From Pseudomonas crudilactis (GTDB lineage: Bacteria; Pseudomonadota; Gammaproteobacteria; Pseudomonadales; Pseudomonadaceae): a stretch of 64,000 nucleotides of DNA. Position 1 is the first letter of the stretch. Each line of letters opens with the position of its first letter. Location: contig NZ_WXVV01000013.1 of the NCBI RefSeq assembly GCF_013433315.1, positions 123,990-187,989 of the forward strand, read 5' to 3'. Under the pieces are notes generated by a model. That model was not told where the DNA came from. It made no database searches and saw nothing but the letters and a program-made list of their open reading frames with translations. A program made the position numbers and the translations under genes. This document shows positions 8,411-17,146 of the stretch, piece by piece.

Positions 8411-9486
8411 CAGGCAAACACCTGCAGGCTGCGCGGCGGCAAGGCGACCATGATTTGCTGGGCGCCGAGGCGCGGCATGGCTTCCGGGGCGAGTTCGGCG
8501 AGCAGTGCGTGGCCCGGCAGTTGATCGAGTTCGAAACTCATGCGGCAGCGGTTGCCGAGGAAGGTGATTTCACGAACCTTGGCCGGGAACAGGTTTTCTT
8601 CGTGCACCGGCGGATTGACGTTGATCGCCTCCGGGCGGCAGAACAAACGACCCGAAGCACGCTGAACGCTGCCATCGCTGAGGCGCAGGTTCATTCCGCC
8701 GACCTGCGCGTGGCTGTCGCTGCTGCGCTGGAACGGCAGCCAGTTGCCCTGGCCGACAAACTCGGCCACGAACGGTGTGGCCGGGCGGTTATAGATTTCC
8801 TGCGGGGTGGCGTATTGCTCGACGCGGCCGTTATTCATCACGGCGATGCGGTCGGCCATCAACATGGCTTCGTCCTGATTGTGCGTGACCATCAGGGTGG
8901 TGATGCCGAGGTTGCGCTGCAGTTGCCGCAGCTCGGTGCACAGATGCTCGCGGACGCGGGCGTCGAGGGCGGACATCGGTTCGTCGAGCAATAGCAGAGA
9001 TGGTGCAGGCGCCAGAGCGCGGGCCAGCGCGACACGTTGCTGTTGGCCGCCGGACAATTGGCCGGGGTATTTTTTCTCGCTGCCGGTGAGGCCGACCAGT
9101 TCGAGCATCTGGCCGACACGACGGCGCACTTCGTCGCGACCGCTGCCGGCGAGGCCGTAGGCAATGTTCGCTTCGACGGTCAGATTGGGAAACAACGCGT
9201 AGGACTGGAACAGAATCCCGTAGTCGCGGGCCTGCGGGGCGAGGTGCGAGACGTCGCGGTCGCCAAGGTACAACTCGCCGCTGTCCTGTTTCTCCAGACC
9301 GGCGATGCAGCGCAGCAACGTGGTCTTGCCGCAGCCCGACGGGCCGAGCAGGCACACCAGTTCACCGGCGGCGACGTCGAGGGAGACGTTATCCAGCGCG
9401 GTGAAAGCGCCGAAGCGTTTCTGCACGCCGCGCACTTTCATGGGTGCGCCGGGGTTGGTCAGGGCAGTTGCGATGGCAGGATTCAT
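8410..9486 (-). CDS. phnT: Phosphonate ABC transporter ATP-binding protein
   Basis: The 358-residue ATPase has Walker A GPSGCGKTT at residues 48-56, signature LSGGQQQR, Walker B LLLLDEP and the switch histidine in MVTHNQDEA. The C-terminal ~110 residues form a TOBE/MOP-like regulatory domain typical of the CUT1/FbpC-PotA class. The arrangement with the fused permease and the AEP-type binding protein identifies it as the PhnT component (TIGR03258-like). It is the first gene of the transport operon; a ~230-bp spacer with a REP separates it from the LysR regulator. Confidence 0.88.
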   Translation of the reverse strand: MNPAIATALTNPGAPMKVRGVQKRFGAFTALDNVSLDVAAGELVCLLGPSGCGKTTLLRCIAGLEKQDSGELYLGDRDVSHLAPQARDYGILFQSYALFPNLTVEANIAYGLAGSGRDEVRRRVGQMLELVGLTGSEKKYPGQLSGGQQQRVALARALAPAPSLLLLDEPMSALDARVREHLCTELRQLQRNLGITTLMVTHNQDEAMLMADRIAVMNNGRVEQYATPQEIYNRPATPFVAEFVGQGNWLPFQRSSDSHAQVGGMNLRLSDGSVQRASGRLFCRPEAINVNPPVHEENLFPAKVREITFLGNRCRMSFELDQLPGHALLAELAPEAMPRLGAQQIMVALPPRSLQVFA

Positions 9487-9625
9487 GGACAGACCTCATC
9501 AAGCAGATGGGGCCAATCCTAGAGTTGTAATGCGTCCGTCATGTGGCAGTGAGGCAAAAACTGGCGATAGTGGTATTCGGGGATTTTGGTTCAGAAGATT
9601 CAGGTCTTGGGTTGTTTGAACCGAC

Positions 9626-9697
9626 GCCTTCGCGAGCAAGCTCGCTCCCACAGGGGGAACGCATTCCAATGTGGGAGCGAGCTTGCTCGCGAAGAGG
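9626..9697. repeat. REP palindrome pair
   Basis: Two head-to-head copies of the CTTCGCGAGCAAGCTCGCTC type lie across a short loop, between the LysR regulator gene and the transporter operon. The surrounding 9487-9718 spacer is otherwise featureless apart from a possible promoter for phnT. Confidence 0.88.
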
Positions 9698-9718
9698 CCG
9701 GCGCAGGCACTGAAAATC

Positions 9719-10582
9719 TCAGGCCGGGGACATTTCCTGCGCCAACCCGAGGAACGCCGCCGGCAACCGCGCGCCCTTTCTCTCTTTCAGGCAATACAGA
9801 TACTCGGGAATCTGCGGCGCATTCTCGATCGTCAGCACGCGCAACTGCGGGTCATGCGGCACTTCCTGGCGCGCAATGATGCTGATGCCGATATTGCGCA
9901 ACACCGCCTCACGGATCGACTCACGACTGCCAATCTCCAGCAACGGCCCGAAACTCACCCCAGCACTCGCCAGTAACTCTTCGGTCAACCGCCGCGTGGT
10001 TGAACCCGACTCGCGCATCAACAATGTATGCCCGGCCAGCGCGCTCAACGCCACATGCTCCTGCACAGCCAGCGGATGATTGCGATGCACCGCCAGCACC
10101 AGCGGATCCGTGCCCAACACCCGACGAATCAACCGCGCGTCATCAAGCAATTGTGACGACGCGGCGATGTCCACGCGGTAATCCTCCAGCGCTTCCAGCA
10201 CCTGCTGCGAATTACCGATTTCCACCGACACTTCCACTTGCGGCAGACGCTCGCGAAAGGTCTTCACCAGATCGAGGATGTAATACGGCGCGGTCGCTGC
10301 GATGCGCAACGTGCCCTGCACCTGACCGCTGTTGCGCAGGAAAAACTCGATATCCGCCTCTTGCTGCAACAGCGTCTTGACCATCGGCAGCAACCGCGCG
10401 CCTTCGTCACTGACGCTCAAGCGCCGGCCGCCACGGTAGAACAGCTCCACCGAATACTGACTTTCCAGATGGCGGATCTGCGTGGTCACGGTGGGTTGGC
10501 TGAGGCCGAGTTTTTTCGCCGCCAGCGTGATGCTGCCCAGGCGGGCGACCATGTAAAACGCTTTCAGCTCGGCACTCAGCAC
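9719..10582 (-). CDS. LysR-family regulator of the phosphonate operon
   Basis: This 287-residue LysR-type regulator has an N-terminal winged helix-turn-helix (SITLAAKKLGLSQPTVTTQI) and a C-terminal effector-binding domain. It matches the aminoethylphosphonate-associated LysR group (TIGR03339-like), and lies just upstream of the transporter operon on the same strand. The start is a GTG preceded by AGGA about 7 bases away. Oddly, that start is only 13 bp after the cadA stop codon, leaving no room for a conventional promoter, so it may be read through from cadA or use a promoter inside cadA. An amino- or hydroxy-phosphonate coinducer is inferred. Confidence 0.85.
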   Translation of the reverse strand: MLSAELKAFYMVARLGSITLAAKKLGLSQPTVTTQIRHLESQYSVELFYRGGRRLSVSDEGARLLPMVKTLLQQEADIEFFLRNSGQVQGTLRIAATAPYYILDLVKTFRERLPQVEVSVEIGNSQQVLEALEDYRVDIAASSQLLDDARLIRRVLGTDPLVLAVHRNHPLAVQEHVALSALAGHTLLMRESGSTTRRLTEELLASAGVSFGPLLEIGSRESIREAVLRNIGISIIARQEVPHDPQLRVLTIENAPQIPEYLYCLKERKGARLPAAFLGLAQEMSPA

Positions 10583-10595
10583 AACCTTTCCTCAT

Positions 10596-12905
10596 CTATT
10601 TGCGCAGCAGGCGCAAACCGTTGAACACCACCAACAGGCTCACGCCCATGTCGGCGAACACCGCCATCCACATGGTGGCGAGCCCGGCGAAGGTTACCGC
10701 AAGAAAGATCGCTTTGATCACCAGGGCCAGCGCGATGTTCTGTTTCAGGATGCTTGCGGTGTTGCGCGACAGGCTGATGAATGCCGGGATCTTGCGCAGA
10801 TCGTCGTCCATCAGGGCGACATCAGCGGTTTCGATGGCGGTATCGGTGCCGGCAGCGGCCATGGCAAAACCGATCTCGGCGCGGGCTAGTGCCGGCGCGT
10901 CGTTGATGCCGTCGCCGACCATGCCGACCCGATGACCTTTACCGTAAAGCTCCTCGATGGCTTGCAGTTTGTCGGTCGGCAGCAAGTCGCCACGGGCCTC
11001 GTCGATGCCAACCTGCGCGGCAATCGCCTGAGCGGTGTGCACGTTGTCACCGGTGAGCATCAGGGTTTTCACCCCGAGTTCGTGCAACTGGCGAATCGCT
11101 TCACGGCTGGTTTCCTTGACCGTGTCGGCCACGGCGAACAGTGCCAGCGGGCCAGAGCTGTCGAGCAGCAGCACCACGGATTTGCCCTGTTTCTCCAGCG
11201 CAAAGAGTTTTTCTTCCAGTGCTGGCGAGCACAGGCCGAGTTCTTCGACCAGTCGATGGTTGCCCAAGTGGTAGGTCTGACCGTTGATTTCACCTTTGAC
11301 GCCACGCCCGCCCAGCGCTTCGAAGTTATCCACAATCAGCGTGGCGAAGTTTTTATCCACAGCAGCGTTGGCGATGGCCAGCGACACCGGGTGGTCGGAA
11401 CGACCGGCCAATGCAGCGGCGATGGCCGGGGCCGTGGCATCGGCGGTCGGATCGAGGGACAGGTAATCAGTCTGCACCGGTTTGCCGTGGGTGATCGTCC
11501 CGGTTTTATCCAGCGCCAGATAATCGAGCTTGAAACCGCCCTCCAGGTACACGCCGCCCTTGACCAGAATGCCTTTGCGCGCCGCTGCCGCAAGGCCGCT
11601 GACGATGGTCACCGGAGTGGAAATCACCAGTGCGCATGGGCACGCGACCACCAGCAACACCAGCGCGCGGTAGATCCAGTCGAACCACACAGCGCCCATG
11701 AACAGCGGCGGAATGATCGCCACGGCCAAGGCAAAGACGAACACCACGGGCGTGTAGATTTTCGAGAACTGATCGACGAAGCGCTGAGTCGGTGCGCGCG
11801 CGCCCTGAGCCTGTTCGACCGCGTGAATAATGCGCGCCAACGTCGAGTTGTTCGCCGCTGCGGTGACCGCGTATTCCAGCGAACCGGCCTGATTGATGGT
11901 GCCAGCGAAGACTTTGTCACCGACGGTTTTCTCTACCGGCAAGCTCTCACCGGTGATCGGCGCTTGATCGATGGTCGAACTGCCGCTGGCCACTTCGCCG
12001 TCCAGCGCAATGCGCTCGCCCGGCTTCACCCGCACGCGGGCGCCGAGTTCGACGCTTTTCACGTCCTGCTCAATCCAGCTGCCGTCAGCCTGCAATACCG
12101 TGGCTTGCTCCGGCGTCATCTGCATCAAACCGCTGATCGCATTGCGCGCACGGTCCAGCGAGCGCGCTTCGATCAGCTCGGCGACGGTGAACAGGAACAT
12201 CACCATCGCCGCTTCCGGCCACTGGCCGATGAGGATGGCGCCAGTGACGGCGATGCTCATCAGTGCGTTGATGTTGAGGTTGCGGTTCTTCAGGGCGATC
12301 CAGCCCTTTTTATAGGTAGTCAGGCCACCGCTGAGGATCGACACCAGCGCGATGATCGCCACCACCCAGGTTGGCGCGGCGTTGGTGAAGTGGATGACTT
12401 CGGCGGCGAGCGCGCCGACACCGGACAGCGCCAGCGGCCACCAGTGTTTTTTCACCGGGGCCGGGGCTGGCGCTTCGACGCCCGCCTCCAGCGGCTCGGC
12501 GTGCATGCCGAGGGACTTGATTGCTTCGGTGATCGGCTCGGTGCCCGGCAGGTTATGGGTCACGCCAAGCACACGGTTGATCAGATTGAATTCCAGCTGC
12601 TGCACGCCGGCGAGTTTGCCGAGCTTGTTCTGGATCAGCGTCTGCTCGGTCGGGCAGTCCATCGCTTCGATGCGGAAACTGCTCAGGCGCGCATCGGCGC
12701 TGGTCTTTTCGCTCAGTTGCACCAACGCAGGCGCGGCGGCGTTCGACGAGCAGCAGGAGTCTTCGTGCGCATGCACCGGGGCCGGCGCTGCGACTTTCGA
12801 CCCGCAGCAAGAATCGCCGCCATGGGCATGCTTATGCACAGGCTGCAATTTATGACTGTGATCGTGGCCGTCGCCGGGCTTGTGGGTGTGCTGGGAATCG
12901 CTCAT
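10596..12905 (-). CDS. cadA: Cadmium/zinc-exporting P1B-type ATPase
   Basis: The 769-residue heavy-metal pump exports Cd2+/Zn2+ (and probably Pb2+) from the cytoplasm. The N-terminus is metal-binding: ten histidines and two CC pairs (33-34, 51-52) in the first ~52 residues, then an HMA-like fold with MDCPTEQ at 82-88. The core has the transmembrane CPC motif (VVACPCALVIS), the phosphorylation loop DKTGTITHG, TGES, the HP motif (SDHPVS) and the hinge MVGDGINDAPAL. It is divergent from cadR, with a CadR operator between them. The P1B-2 class call rests on CPC plus context; copper pumps would carry different flanking residues and a different regulator. Confidence 0.93.
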   Translation of the reverse strand: MSDSQHTHKPGDGHDHSHKLQPVHKHAHGGDSCCGSKVAAPAPVHAHEDSCCSSNAAAPALVQLSEKTSADARLSSFRIEAMDCPTEQTLIQNKLGKLAGVQQLEFNLINRVLGVTHNLPGTEPITEAIKSLGMHAEPLEAGVEAPAPAPVKKHWWPLALSGVGALAAEVIHFTNAAPTWVVAIIALVSILSGGLTTYKKGWIALKNRNLNINALMSIAVTGAILIGQWPEAAMVMFLFTVAELIEARSLDRARNAISGLMQMTPEQATVLQADGSWIEQDVKSVELGARVRVKPGERIALDGEVASGSSTIDQAPITGESLPVEKTVGDKVFAGTINQAGSLEYAVTAAANNSTLARIIHAVEQAQGARAPTQRFVDQFSKIYTPVVFVFALAVAIIPPLFMGAVWFDWIYRALVLLVVACPCALVISTPVTIVSGLAAAARKGILVKGGVYLEGGFKLDYLALDKTGTITHGKPVQTDYLSLDPTADATAPAIAAALAGRSDHPVSLAIANAAVDKNFATLIVDNFEALGGRGVKGEINGQTYHLGNHRLVEELGLCSPALEEKLFALEKQGKSVVLLLDSSGPLALFAVADTVKETSREAIRQLHELGVKTLMLTGDNVHTAQAIAAQVGIDEARGDLLPTDKLQAIEELYGKGHRVGMVGDGINDAPALARAEIGFAMAAAGTDTAIETADVALMDDDLRKIPAFISLSRNTASILKQNIALALVIKAIFLAVTFAGLATMWMAVFADMGVSLLVVFNGLRLLRK

Positions 12906-12935
12906 TGGTCGCGTCCATGAAGGTGCCTGTTGCCA

Positions 12936-12966
12936 AGTAAAGACCCTGTAGCCACTATAGGGTCAA
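12936..12966 (-). promoter_or_regulatory. CadR operator within the cadA promoter
   Basis: An imperfect dyad at 12943-12963 (arms ACCCTGTAG and CTATAGGGT) sits between a -35 TTGACC (12961-12966, minus strand) and a -10 TTTACT (12936-12941). The spacer is 19 bp. An over-long spacer spanned by a dyad is the hallmark of MerR-family control, in which metal-loaded regulator underwinds the DNA. The dyad is nearly the known Pseudomonas CadR box. Confidence 0.88.
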
Positions 12967-12989
12967 GCACCCTTTTGGAGATTGTCGTC

Positions 12990-13439
12990 ATGAAGATCGG
13001 AGAACTGGCCAAACTCACCGACTGCGCCGTGGAAACCATCCGCTACTACGAGCGCGAAAACCTCCTGCCAGAGCCGGCCCGCAGCGACGGCAACTACCGC
13101 GTCTACACCCAGGCCCACGCCGAACGCCTGACCTTCATCCGCAACTGCCGCACCCTCGACATGACCCTCGAAGAAATCCGCAGCCTGCTGGCCATGCGTG
13201 ACAGCCCGCAGGATCAGTGTGAAAGCGTGAATACGCTGATCGACGAACACATTCAGCATGTGAAGGCGCGGATTGATGGGTTATTGGCGTTGCAGACACA
13301 GCTGCTCGACCTGCGCCAACGCTGTGGCGAAGGGCCGATGGCCGATCAATGCGGGATTTTGCAGCGGCTGGAAGTGAGTGGCGGGGTTGTCGCGACGGAG
13401 GTTGAGCATTCCCATGTGGGCCGCAGCCACGGCCATTGA
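12990..13439 (+). CDS. cadR: MerR-family cadmium-responsive regulator
   Basis: The 149-residue regulator starts at the ATG at 12990, with GGAG 10 bases upstream; the frame is open further up but passes through the operator. The N-terminal MerR helix-turn-helix (MKIGELAKLT... TIRYYERENLLP) is followed by a dimerisation helix. Metal-binding cysteines are C77, C112 and C121, the pattern of CadR/PbrR-type sensors. The tail is histidine-containing (EHSHVGRSHGH), as in P. putida CadR, where it forms a second metal site. It is divergent from cadA and should both repress and activate that promoter. Confidence 0.92.
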   Translation: MKIGELAKLTDCAVETIRYYERENLLPEPARSDGNYRVYTQAHAERLTFIRNCRTLDMTLEEIRSLLAMRDSPQDQCESVNTLIDEHIQHVKARIDGLLALQTQLLDLRQRCGEGPMADQCGILQRLEVSGGVVATEVEHSHVGRSHGH

Positions 13440-13458
13440 GCCCAACACAAAACCAAAT

Positions 13459-13538
13459 GTAGGAGCTGCCGCAGGCTGCGATCTTTTGATCTTATAAACA
13501 GCAAGATCAAAAGATCGCAGCCTGCGGCAGCTCCTACA
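13459..13538. repeat. Palindromic repeat, GGAGCTGCCGCAGGCTGCGATC type
   Basis: Near-perfect inverted repeat with arms TGTAGGAGCTGCCGCAGG and its complement, around a central ctt-ataaacagcaag loop. It lies between convergent cadR and thyA and could fold into a long hairpin ending both transcripts. Copies of the same family occur near 50785 and 61080. Confidence 0.85.
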
Positions 13539-13560
13539 CAGTGGTATTGCGTATTGCTTG

Positions 13561-14532
13561 TCAGACCGCCATCGGCGCGGTCATTGGCGCGTGGTGCTCG
13601 TAGCCTTCCAGCGAGAAATCGCTCGGCTCGACCAGCTCCAGCCATTCCGGCTGGTACACGCCAGTCTTGGCAAACTCCGGCACACGATCCGAGATCTTCA
13701 GCTTCGGCATGGCGAACGGCTCACGCTTGAGCTGTTCGTTGAGCATGTCCAGATGGTTCTCGTAGACGTGTGCATCACCGATGAAATAGGTGAACCAGCG
13801 CGGCGTGTAACCGGTCAGGCGACCGATCAGGCTCAGCAGCGCGGCGCCTTCGGTGAGGTTGAACGGCGTGCCCAGACCCAGATCGTTTGAGCGGATGTAG
13901 AGGGTCAGAGAAATCTCTTTGGTCTCGACATTCGGGTGGAACTGGTACAGCAGATGGCACGGCGGCAGGGCCATTTCATCCAACTGGGCGACGTTCCAGC
14001 CGTGGAACAGAATACGGCGGCTGCCCGGATCGTTGATGATCGTGTCGACGCACTGGCGCACCTGATCGATGGCTTTGTACAGCACCACGTAGGCCTGGCC
14101 GTCTTCTTCGCCCTGAGCGATCTGCTTGTAGCCGTTGGCCAGGGTTTGTTCGATGGCGGCGGTGTTGCTCAGCGGGATCTGCTTGTACGCCGGCCATTTG
14201 CGCCATTGCACGCCGTAGATTTCGCCGAGGTCGTCGTCGCCCTGACGGAACGGGTTGGCCAGCCACTGCGCGTTTTCGTTGGCGTTCTGGTCCCAGACCT
14301 TGCAGCCCAGCGCACGGAATTCAGCGGCGTTGTTCACACCACGGAGAAAACCGCACATCTCGCCGATGGCCGATTTGAAGGCCATTTTGCGCGTGGTGAT
14401 CGCCGGAAAACCTTCCTGCAGATCGAAACGCAGCATCGCACCCGGGAAGCTGATGGTGTTGATGCCGGTGCGGTTGGCTTGTTTGGTGCCGTTCTGAATG
14501 ACGTGCGAGACCAGTTCGAGATATTGCTTCAT
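13561..14532 (-). CDS. thyA: Thymidylate synthase
   Basis: The 323-residue enzyme methylates dUMP to dTMP using methylene-tetrahydrofolate. The nucleophile is C192 in LPPCHLLYQF; the dUMP-binding GSRRILFHGWNVAQ and the folate-side NLTEGAALLSLIGRLTGY are intact. It is longer than the 264-residue E. coli enzyme because of an insertion in the small domain near residues 90-150, as in other pseudomonads. It lies directly downstream of lgt in the usual gammaproteobacterial lgt-thyA order, about 50 bp apart. Confidence 0.97.
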   Translation of the reverse strand: MKQYLELVSHVIQNGTKQANRTGINTISFPGAMLRFDLQEGFPAITTRKMAFKSAIGEMCGFLRGVNNAAEFRALGCKVWDQNANENAQWLANPFRQGDDDLGEIYGVQWRKWPAYKQIPLSNTAAIEQTLANGYKQIAQGEEDGQAYVVLYKAIDQVRQCVDTIINDPGSRRILFHGWNVAQLDEMALPPCHLLYQFHPNVETKEISLTLYIRSNDLGLGTPFNLTEGAALLSLIGRLTGYTPRWFTYFIGDAHVYENHLDMLNEQLKREPFAMPKLKISDRVPEFAKTGVYQPEWLELVEPSDFSLEGYEHHAPMTAPMAV

Positions 14533-14553
14533 GAGTTACCTGTGTCCTTTGAG

Positions 14554-14574
14554 CCCCGGCGTTGCGCGCCGGGG
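14554..14574 (-). terminator. GC-rich hairpin between lgt and thyA
   Basis: Perfect 8-bp arms CCCCGGCG and CGCCGGGG enclose a 5-base loop. There is no following U-run, so it may be an attenuator or mRNA-stability hairpin rather than a full terminator. Confidence 0.35.
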
Positions 14575-14582
14575 TTCGTAGT

Positions 14583-15398
14583 TTAAGCCGTCGGCGCGAG
14601 CGGTGCTGCCGGTGCGCGACGATAGGCCAGCCAGATCAGGAACAGCCCGCCGACGATCATCGGCACGCAGAGCACCTGGCCCATGGTCAGCCAGTTCCAG
14701 GCCAAGTAGCCCAGCTGCGCATCCGGCACGCGAACGAACTCGACGATGAACCGGAAGATGCCGTAGAACAGCGCAAACATGCCCGATACGGCCATGGTCG
14801 GACGCGGCTTGCGCGAGAAAATCCACAGGATCAGGAACAGCGCCACGCCTTCGAGCGCGAACTGATACAGCTGCGACGGGTGACGCGGCAGTTGCGCCGG
14901 ATCACTGAATGGCGGGAAAACCATGGCCCACGGTACGTCGGTGGCTTTGCCCCACAGTTCGGCGTTGATGAAGTTACCGATACGCCCGGCGCCCAGACCG
15001 ATCGGCACCATTGGCGCGACGAAGTCCATCAACTGGAAGAACGACTTGCCATTGCGCTTGCCAAACCACAATGCGGCCAGCATTACGCCGATGAACCCGC
15101 CGTGGAACGACATGCCACCCTTCCACACTTCGAAAATCAGCGTCGGGTTGGCCAGATAAGCGCTCAGATCGTAGAACAGCACGTAACCCAGACGTCCGCC
15201 GACGATCACGCCCATCGATAGCCAGAAGATCAGATCGGAGAGCTTCTCCTTGCTCCAGGTCGGGTCGAAACGGTTGAGCCGGCGCGACGCCAGCAGCCAC
15301 GCACCGCCGATGCCGACGAGGTACATGAGACCGTACCAGTGGATTTTCAGCGGACCGATGGCCAGGGCCACCGGATCGATCTGCGGGTAAGGCAGCAT
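14583..15398 (-). CDS. lgt: Prolipoprotein diacylglyceryl transferase
   Basis: This 271-residue inner-membrane enzyme transfers diacylglycerol from phosphatidylglycerol to the lipobox cysteine of prolipoproteins. It has about seven transmembrane segments. The essential HGGFIGV block and the Lgt signature GAGRIGNFINAELWG are present. The start at 15398 gives the normal family length and N-terminus (MLPYPQIDPVALAIGPLKIH). It is followed by thyA and preceded by a TauE-like exporter gene on the same strand. Confidence 0.96.
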   Translation of the reverse strand: MLPYPQIDPVALAIGPLKIHWYGLMYLVGIGGAWLLASRRLNRFDPTWSKEKLSDLIFWLSMGVIVGGRLGYVLFYDLSAYLANPTLIFEVWKGGMSFHGGFIGVMLAALWFGKRNGKSFFQLMDFVAPMVPIGLGAGRIGNFINAELWGKATDVPWAMVFPPFSDPAQLPRHPSQLYQFALEGVALFLILWIFSRKPRPTMAVSGMFALFYGIFRFIVEFVRVPDAQLGYLAWNWLTMGQVLCVPMIVGGLFLIWLAYRRAPAAPLAPTA

Positions 15399-15477
15399 TG
15401 CGACTCCTCGTTAGAGTTGAAACCAAAATTCCCGGGCGACGCTGCCACCACAGGATTAAGCCAGGATTGCGACGCGA

Positions 15478-16260
15478 TTAAAGCAGGAAGCTCACACCCA
15501 CGCTGAACAGCAAAGCGGCGAACAGCCGTTTCAGCAAGCGCGGCGACAACCGATGCGCCAAACGCGCGCCGATGCGGGCGAAGACCATGCTGGTCAGGGC
15601 GATGCCCAACAACGCCGGCAAATACACAAAACCGAGACTATGCGGTGGCAACAACGGATCGTGCCACCCCAGAATCATGAAACTTAATGCACTGACCAGC
15701 GCGATTGGCAGCCCGCAGGCCGACGAAGTCGCCACCGCTTGCTGCATCGGCACACTGCGCCAGGTCAGGAACGGCACGGTCAGCGAGCCGCCACCGACGC
15801 CAAAAATCGCCGAGGCCCAGCCGATCACACTGCCGGCCACAGTCAGACCGAGCTTACCCGGCACCGTTCGGCTGGCCTTGGGTTTGATGTCCAGCGCCAG
15901 TTGCACCGAGATGATCAAGGCGAACACGCCGATGATCTTTTGCAGGTGTGGGCCGGAGATCGCTTCTGCAGTCAGGGCACCGAAACCGGCGCCGAGCAGA
16001 ATGCCGACGGCCATCCACATGAAGATCGGCCAGCGCACCGCGCCGCGTCGATGATGCTCACGCACGGCGTTGACCGAGGTGAAAATGATCGTCGCCAGCG
16101 ACGTCCCGACCGCCAGATGGGTGAGGATCGACTGATCAAAGCCCTGCAGGGTGAAACTGAACACCAGCACCGGCACGATAATGATCCCGCCGCCAACGCC
16201 AAACAGCCCGGCCAGCACGCCCGCACAGGCGCCCAGCGCCAGATAGAGCAGAAATTCCAT
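15478..16260 (-). CDS. TauE/SafE-family anion exporter
   Basis: The ATG at 16260, behind GGGGAGACGGTC, gives a 260-residue protein with about eight hydrophobic segments; the frame upstream of it is antisense to the NRDE gene and not real. Two glycine-rich repeats, GLFGVGGGIIIVPVL and AIFGVGGGSLTVPFL, are the internal duplication characteristic of the TSUP (TauE/SafE) family, which moves sulfite, sulfoacetate or similar anions. The substrate is not determinable here. It sits upstream of lgt, 79 bp away. Confidence 0.88.
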   Translation of the reverse strand: MEFLLYLALGACAGVLAGLFGVGGGIIIVPVLVFSFTLQGFDQSILTHLAVGTSLATIIFTSVNAVREHHRRGAVRWPIFMWMAVGILLGAGFGALTAEAISGPHLQKIIGVFALIISVQLALDIKPKASRTVPGKLGLTVAGSVIGWASAIFGVGGGSLTVPFLTWRSVPMQQAVATSSACGLPIALVSALSFMILGWHDPLLPPHSLGFVYLPALLGIALTSMVFARIGARLAHRLSPRLLKRLFAALLFSVGVSFLL

Positions 16261-16392
16261 GACCGTCTCCCCAGACCGCATCCGCAAAACCGGAGCGGCA
16301 TGGTAACGGATGCACACCCTTTGGCTCCACTGGCGATGGATGCACGGACGCCGGATGCGTAGAGTGAGCAAAAAACACACAAGGACCACCTT

Positions 16393-17139
16393 ATGTGCCT
16401 GATTGTTTTCGCTTGGCGGCCGGGCCATGACCAGCCGCTGATCGTCGCGGCCAACCGTGACGAGTTTTACGCCCGGCCGAGCCTGCCCTTGGCGCAATGG
16501 CCGGAGGCGCCGCATGTGCACGCGGGGCGTGATCTTGAAGCCGGCGGCACCTGGCTGGGGATCGGCGCCAACGGGCGCTTTGCCGCGCTGACCAATATTC
16601 GCGATCCGCAGCAGCCGCCGGCACGCAAGTCGCGGGGCGAGTTGGTGGCGCGGTTTCTCACGGACGACGCGTCGATTGATGATTATTTGAGCGATGTGGT
16701 CGGGCGTGCGGCGGAATATGCCGGGTTTAATCTGCTGCTCGGCAATAGTCATGAGCTGTGGCACTTCAATGCGCGGATGTCGGAGCCGGTGATGCTGGAA
16801 TCGGGCGTCTACGGGTTATCGAATGCCGGGCTGGATACGCCGTGGCCGAAGTTGCTGAAGGCCAAGGCTGGGTTGAGTGCGGTGCTGGATGATCCGCAAC
16901 CGCAGCACTTGCTCGATTTGCTAAGCGATGCCCAGACCGCGCCGGAAGCGGAATTGCCAGATACCGGGGTGGGTCTGGCCACTGAAACATTGCTGTCGAG
17001 TGTGTTTATTGCCAGTCAGAGTTACGGGACGCGGGCGAGTACGGCGTTGATCGTTCAGGCGGATGGGACTCGGCGGATGGTCGAGCGGAGTTTCGGGCCA
17101 TATGGCGGGCATTTGGGCGAGGTGGAGATAAAAGCGTAA
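16393..17139 (+). CDS. NRDE (TANGO2-like) family protein
   Basis: The 248-residue protein starts MCLIVFAW, with AAGGA close upstream, and carries the family-defining NRDE tetrad in VAANRDEFYARP near residue 20. Further conserved blocks are GGTWLGIGANGRFAALTNIRDP and, near the C-terminus, a TALIVQADG strand. The fold resembles an Ntn-hydrolase beginning with Cys2, which would be exposed after methionine removal. The bacterial function is unknown; eukaryotic TANGO2 has been linked to heme and lipid trafficking. It is transcribed alone, divergent from the TauE-like gene. Confidence 0.85.
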   Translation: MCLIVFAWRPGHDQPLIVAANRDEFYARPSLPLAQWPEAPHVHAGRDLEAGGTWLGIGANGRFAALTNIRDPQQPPARKSRGELVARFLTDDASIDDYLSDVVGRAAEYAGFNLLLGNSHELWHFNARMSEPVMLESGVYGLSNAGLDTPWPKLLKAKAGLSAVLDDPQPQHLLDLLSDAQTAPEAELPDTGVGLATETLLSSVFIASQSYGTRASTALIVQADGTRRMVERSFGPYGGHLGEVEIKA

Positions 17140-17146
17140 AAGCCGA

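Noticed and set aside
10932..12920. A 662-codon plus-strand frame opposite cadA
   Set aside because: Same reason: cadA has all P-type ATPase motifs on the minus strand, and the plus frame has no domain or ribosome site.
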